From JALHMI01 sp964598535 (GTDB lineage Bacteria; Planctomycetota; Planctomycetia; Pirellulales; PALSA-1355): a DNA stretch of 64,000 nt. Every line of letters starts with the position of its first letter. Within the stretch, counting starts at the first letter, position 1. The position numbers were made by a program, and so were the translations under genes. Shown here piece after piece: positions 61,551 to 64,000 of the stretch. Where the stretch lies: positions 62,001 to 126,000 of the forward strand of contig CAZRCI010000009.1 in the NCBI GenBank assembly GCA_964598535.1, written 5' to 3'. Under the pieces are notes generated by a model. It ran no database searches, was not told where the DNA came from, and saw only the letters and a list, made by a program, of their open reading frames with translations.

Positions 61551-62302
61551 GCGTGCCGAAATCCGCCGTTGACGGGAATGATCTGACCGTTGACGAACGA
61601 GGCCTCGGGCGAAGCCAAAAAGCGAACCACGGCCGCCACGTCTTCTGGCGTGCCCCAGCGGGCGAGTAGCGACTCGCGCGCGGCGCGTTGCTGCCAGTCG
61701 GACGACGCGCCGGCGCCCCACTTGGTTTTGATCCAGCCGGGCGCCACGCAGTTTACTCGCACCGCGGGTGCCAGCGACGCCGCCAGGCTACGGGTGAATG
61801 CCATCACGGCTCCTTTTACCGCCGCGAACAGTTCGCCGCTATCGCCAGCCATTCCCTGATCGACCTGATCCCACCCGACATTAATGATAGCCCCGCTGCC
61901 ACGGACGTGCATGCGTCTGCCGACGGCGCGCGAGAGCGCCACGGTGGCGGCGACATCCACTTGCCACAGCGCCGCCAGCTTTTCGTGAAATGTCCACTGG
62001 GCCGCCACCCCGGTGAGCACGTCGACACCGGCATTGTTGACCCAAATGTCCACGTGGCCGCGCCAATTCCAAGCTTCATCGATGAACCGGTCAAGCGCGT
62101 CTGCATTTGCGAGATCGGCCATGAGCACTTGGGCCTCGGCGCCTCGCTCGCGCACGAGGGCAGCCGTTTCCAAGGCCCCCTCGCGGTTGCGGCCGGCATG
62201 CACCACCACGGCCCCGCCGGGGGCGGCTAGCGCAAGCGCCATCGCGCGGCCGATTCCGCTTGACGAGCCCGTGACAACGGCGACCTGAGGGAACCGAGGC
62301 AT
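61547..62302 (-). CDS. Short-chain dehydrogenase/reductase-fold protein with altered catalytic site
   Basis: 251 residues. The Rossmann fold is intact: VVTGSSSGIGRAMALAL for cofactor binding, ADLAN, VNNAGVD and the C-terminal SFVNGQIIPVNGGF. The usual Ser-Tyr-Lys site is not. NVGWDQVDQG stands where the Ser is expected, and LFAAVKGAV where YxxSK is expected, so Phe replaces Tyr while Lys stays. It may reduce by another mechanism or bind a pterin without SDR chemistry. It is the first gene of the methanopterin-type operon, coupled to the DHPS-like gene. A dihydropterin-reductase role is possible. Confidence 0.85.
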   Translation of the reverse strand: MPRFPQVAVVTGSSSGIGRAMALALAAPGGAVVVHAGRNREGALETAALVRERGAEAQVLMADLANADALDRFIDEAWNWRGHVDIWVNNAGVDVLTGVAAQWTFHEKLAALWQVDVAATVALSRAVGRRMHVRGSGAIINVGWDQVDQGMAGDSGELFAAVKGAVMAFTRSLAASLAPAVRVNCVAPGWIKTKWGAGASSDWQQRAARESLLARWGTPEDVAAVVRFLASPEASFVNGQIIPVNGGFRHA

Positions 62303-62546
62303 CTTTGAATTACCAGAAAAAGTGGCGGAATAACGGAGGGGGCAGCGCGTTCCTGGCCGCTTGTTGTAGTCCTCGCCCGCTATGGCGACAACCCGCGATT
62401 GACGCCGCCCGGCCGCGGACCAGATAGGGCTAAGTTTTTTTGCCGACGATGGGTATTATTATAGAGAAGAGAATCGCCCCCGACGTGTGGCGATTCTTAT
62501 CGTGCCGACTCTTCTTCCGCCGCAACGCAACTCCGATCTGCACCCG

Positions 62547-63788
62547 ATGGCCAGCACCCCTCGCGACCGGTTCGGACAGTTCGCCGTCGCCTTTCGTGGG
62601 TATAACACCACAAATTTAGGGCGTAGCGCCGAATTGTTGGCTCACCCTCGGTTTGGACCGATCCTGGAACGCTACCTTCGCGAGGCAGGCGAGGTTGCCT
62701 CGGATACGCTGCGCGAGCCGGTCGACCTGATCGCACGGGTACGCGCAAACCAGGAGACCGACCTGGATTCCTATCACGACGCGATTGCGCTGATCGTGGC
62801 GGCGTCGCTGGCCCAGCTTGAGATCCTGGAGGAATTTTACGGTATTCAATATCGCCGCGCGCGATTGGTTTTTGGCTACAGCCTGGGCGAGTTGACGGCG
62901 GTGATCGCCTCGGGCGTGTTTGAGTTTCAGCACGCGCTGCGGATGCCGCTGGCCATTGCCCGAGACTGCGTGGCCTTGGCCGAGAATGTCACGATGGGCG
63001 TACTCTTCTCGCGCGGGCCGGTGCTGGACTTTGACGACGTGCGGCGGCTTTGCCTGCGCATCAATAGCGAGGGGGCAGGCGTTATTGGCATCTCGTCGTT
63101 TTTGGCGCCGAATACCGTTTTGCTCTTGGGGCAGAACCATACGGTCGACCGGTTTAGCGAGTTGATGCACGACGTGTTTCCGAAGCGAGTGTATTTGCGC
63201 AAAAATCAGGACAAGTGGCCGCCGGTGCATACGCCGCTCGTCTGGCAAAAGAACATCCCCAACCGGGTTGGGGTTATGGCTCACACGATTCCTGGCGGGT
63301 TCACGAAGCCCGACCCGCCGGTGTTCTCGCTGGTCACAGGCAAAGCGAGCTACAACGATTTCAATGCCCGCGAGATCCTGATGCAATGGATCGACCATCC
63401 GCAACGGCTATGGGATGCGGTTTATGAAACGCTGGCCTGCGGCGCGGAAACGGTGCTCCATGTGGGGCCAGGGCCCAATCTCGTGCCGGCCACGTTCCAC
63501 CGCGTGCGCGATAACGTGCAGGCCCAGCTTACCGGCAATTCGCTCAATAAGTTGGGCCTGCGAGCAATGGCCCGCGCGGTGCGCCGCCCCTGGCTTACGG
63601 CCTTGCTTCCCTCGCGCACGGCGCTCCTCCGAGCGCCGGCTGTTGAGCAGATCATTCTCGAGGATTGGTTGCTTGAACAGCCGATTCCCGCGGCCAAGCA
63701 AATTGTCGTTCCCGCGCTCGACAGGGCGATCGGCGTTCAGGGAGAAACGACGCCCGCCGGGGAAGGCGAAGCCACGGGCAGCTCATAG
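62547..63788 (+). CDS. Stand-alone acyltransferase (malonyltransferase-like)
   Basis: About 413 residues from the ATG at 62547. A GTG at 62487 would add 20. It resembles the FabD/polyketide AT fold: nucleophile Ser in FGYSLGELTAVIASGVF (GxSxG), the second-site His in VHTPLVW, and the end motif VLHVGPGPNLVP. The segment FAVAFRGYNTTNLGRS replaces the usual FPGQG start. The protein is longer than FabD and Arg-rich at the C-terminus. It might load acyl groups onto a carrier protein, but no carrier or synthase gene is near. Its end overlaps the convergent beta-propeller gene by 52 bases. Confidence 0.78.
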   Translation: MASTPRDRFGQFAVAFRGYNTTNLGRSAELLAHPRFGPILERYLREAGEVASDTLREPVDLIARVRANQETDLDSYHDAIALIVAASLAQLEILEEFYGIQYRRARLVFGYSLGELTAVIASGVFEFQHALRMPLAIARDCVALAENVTMGVLFSRGPVLDFDDVRRLCLRINSEGAGVIGISSFLAPNTVLLLGQNHTVDRFSELMHDVFPKRVYLRKNQDKWPPVHTPLVWQKNIPNRVGVMAHTIPGGFTKPDPPVFSLVTGKASYNDFNAREILMQWIDHPQRLWDAVYETLACGAETVLHVGPGPNLVPATFHRVRDNVQAQLTGNSLNKLGLRAMARAVRRPWLTALLPSRTALLRAPAVEQIILEDWLLEQPIPAAKQIVVPALDRAIGVQGETTPAGEGEATGSS

Positions 63789-64000
63789 CACGCGACTTCC
63801 TGCTCGCTGCGCACCAGCAACCAGTTGCCGACGAGCACCGGGTAATTCCAGCTTTGTCCCTCGATGACGCGCCGCCGGGCGAACTCGGTGAATTTCTGCG
63901 GAGAGAGTTCGACGAGAGCGATTTCGCCGGTTTCGGACTGCACCAGAAGCAGGTCGCCCGCGAGCAACACCTGTCCGTGTCCGTAGCGATTGCGTTTCCA
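63737..64000 (-). CDS. C-terminal end of a PQQ-like beta-propeller protein (cut by window)
   Basis: Only the last 87 codons are inside the window. The frame stays open to base 64000 (RYGHGQVLLAGDLLLVQS-type blade, then LVELSPQKFTEF and NYPVLVGNWLLVRSE). The blade pattern matches propellers whose final repeats compare stored values, as in the gene at 52.7-54.0 kb. The stop lies inside the convergent acyltransferase-like gene. Start, signal peptide and full length cannot be judged. Confidence 0.8.
   Translation of the reverse strand, partial: WKRNRYGHGQVLLAGDLLLVQSETGEIALVELSPQKFTEFARRRVIEGQSWNYPVLVGNWLLVRSEQEVACYELPVASPSPAGVVSP

Overview
The window is most likely chromosome of a planctomycete of the Pirellulales type. 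The evidence is a pair of planctomycete-specific secreted families (DUF1501 next to DUF1549/DUF1553), several Hanks-type Ser/Thr kinases with one paired to an ECF-like sigma factor, single-motif c-type cytochrome proteins, a PEP-CTERM protein, and genes for tetrahydromethanopterin cofactor synthesis, which among bacteria are found mainly in planctomycetes and methylotrophs. The species cannot be named from sequence alone. No plasmid, phage or CRISPR signature is present. The only mobile element is a broken IS630-type transposase at the left edge.

Layout. 1-902: transposase remnant. 1.06-5.7 kb (minus): a nitric-oxide operon, protoglobin > CxxCH cytochrome > quinol NO reductase > cupin, with three dyads of 25-bp period in front of it. 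5.98-6.86 kb: PilZ protein. 7.1-14.96 kb (plus): the most unusual region. A protein fusing a degenerate deoxyxylulose-phosphate-synthase-like part to a class I terpene-synthase-like domain is followed by a double-core hybrid histidine kinase, a receiver-kinase and IspH. 15.2-21.2 kb: FadL-type porin, a small membrane protein, a secreted FAH-family protein, a lone receiver, tRNA-Arg, a DUF2071 protein and a RarD-like permease. 21.4-26.3 kb (minus): DUF1501, DUF1549/DUF1553 and an MFS carrier. 26.5-29.0 kb: M19 dipeptidase, PAP2-like membrane protein, Lys/Ala-rich protein. 29.1-32.7 kb (minus): phosphatidylcholine synthase, CHT1-like choline symporter and an exported alpha/beta hydrolase, apparently one operon. 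33-38 kb: lipoprotein-like peptide, degenerate transglutaminase-fold protein, PEP-CTERM metalloprotease, RNase P RNA, RHH protein, secreted TIM-barrel protein. 38.7-48 kb: large Ser/Thr kinase, small cytochrome, sulfotransferase, DUF2254 protein, aldose epimerase, membrane protein, tandem-repeat basic protein. 48.5-55.9 kb: tRNA-Val, kinase plus sigma factor, PDZ protein, beta-propeller, site-2 protease, a 58-residue Flp pilin, MarR regulator. 56-62.3 kb (minus): a seven-gene tetrahydromethanopterin-type operon (SDR, DHPS-like, PabB, PabA, DUF447, beta-RFAP synthase, NUDIX). The window closes with an acyltransferase-like protein and a truncated beta-propeller.

How the genes work together. Three clusters form readable pathways. 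The NO operon would bind, sense and reduce NO. The choline cluster would import choline and join it to CDP-diacylglycerol. The 56-62 kb operon would make p-aminobenzoate precursor, join it to PRPP and extend it toward a methanopterin-like C1 carrier. The 7-15 kb cluster couples an isoprenoid-pathway enzyme (IspH) and a probable prenyl-diphosphate-binding fusion protein to two signalling kinases. It is the best candidate for an undescribed system, possibly isoprenoid sensing or a regulated terpene product.
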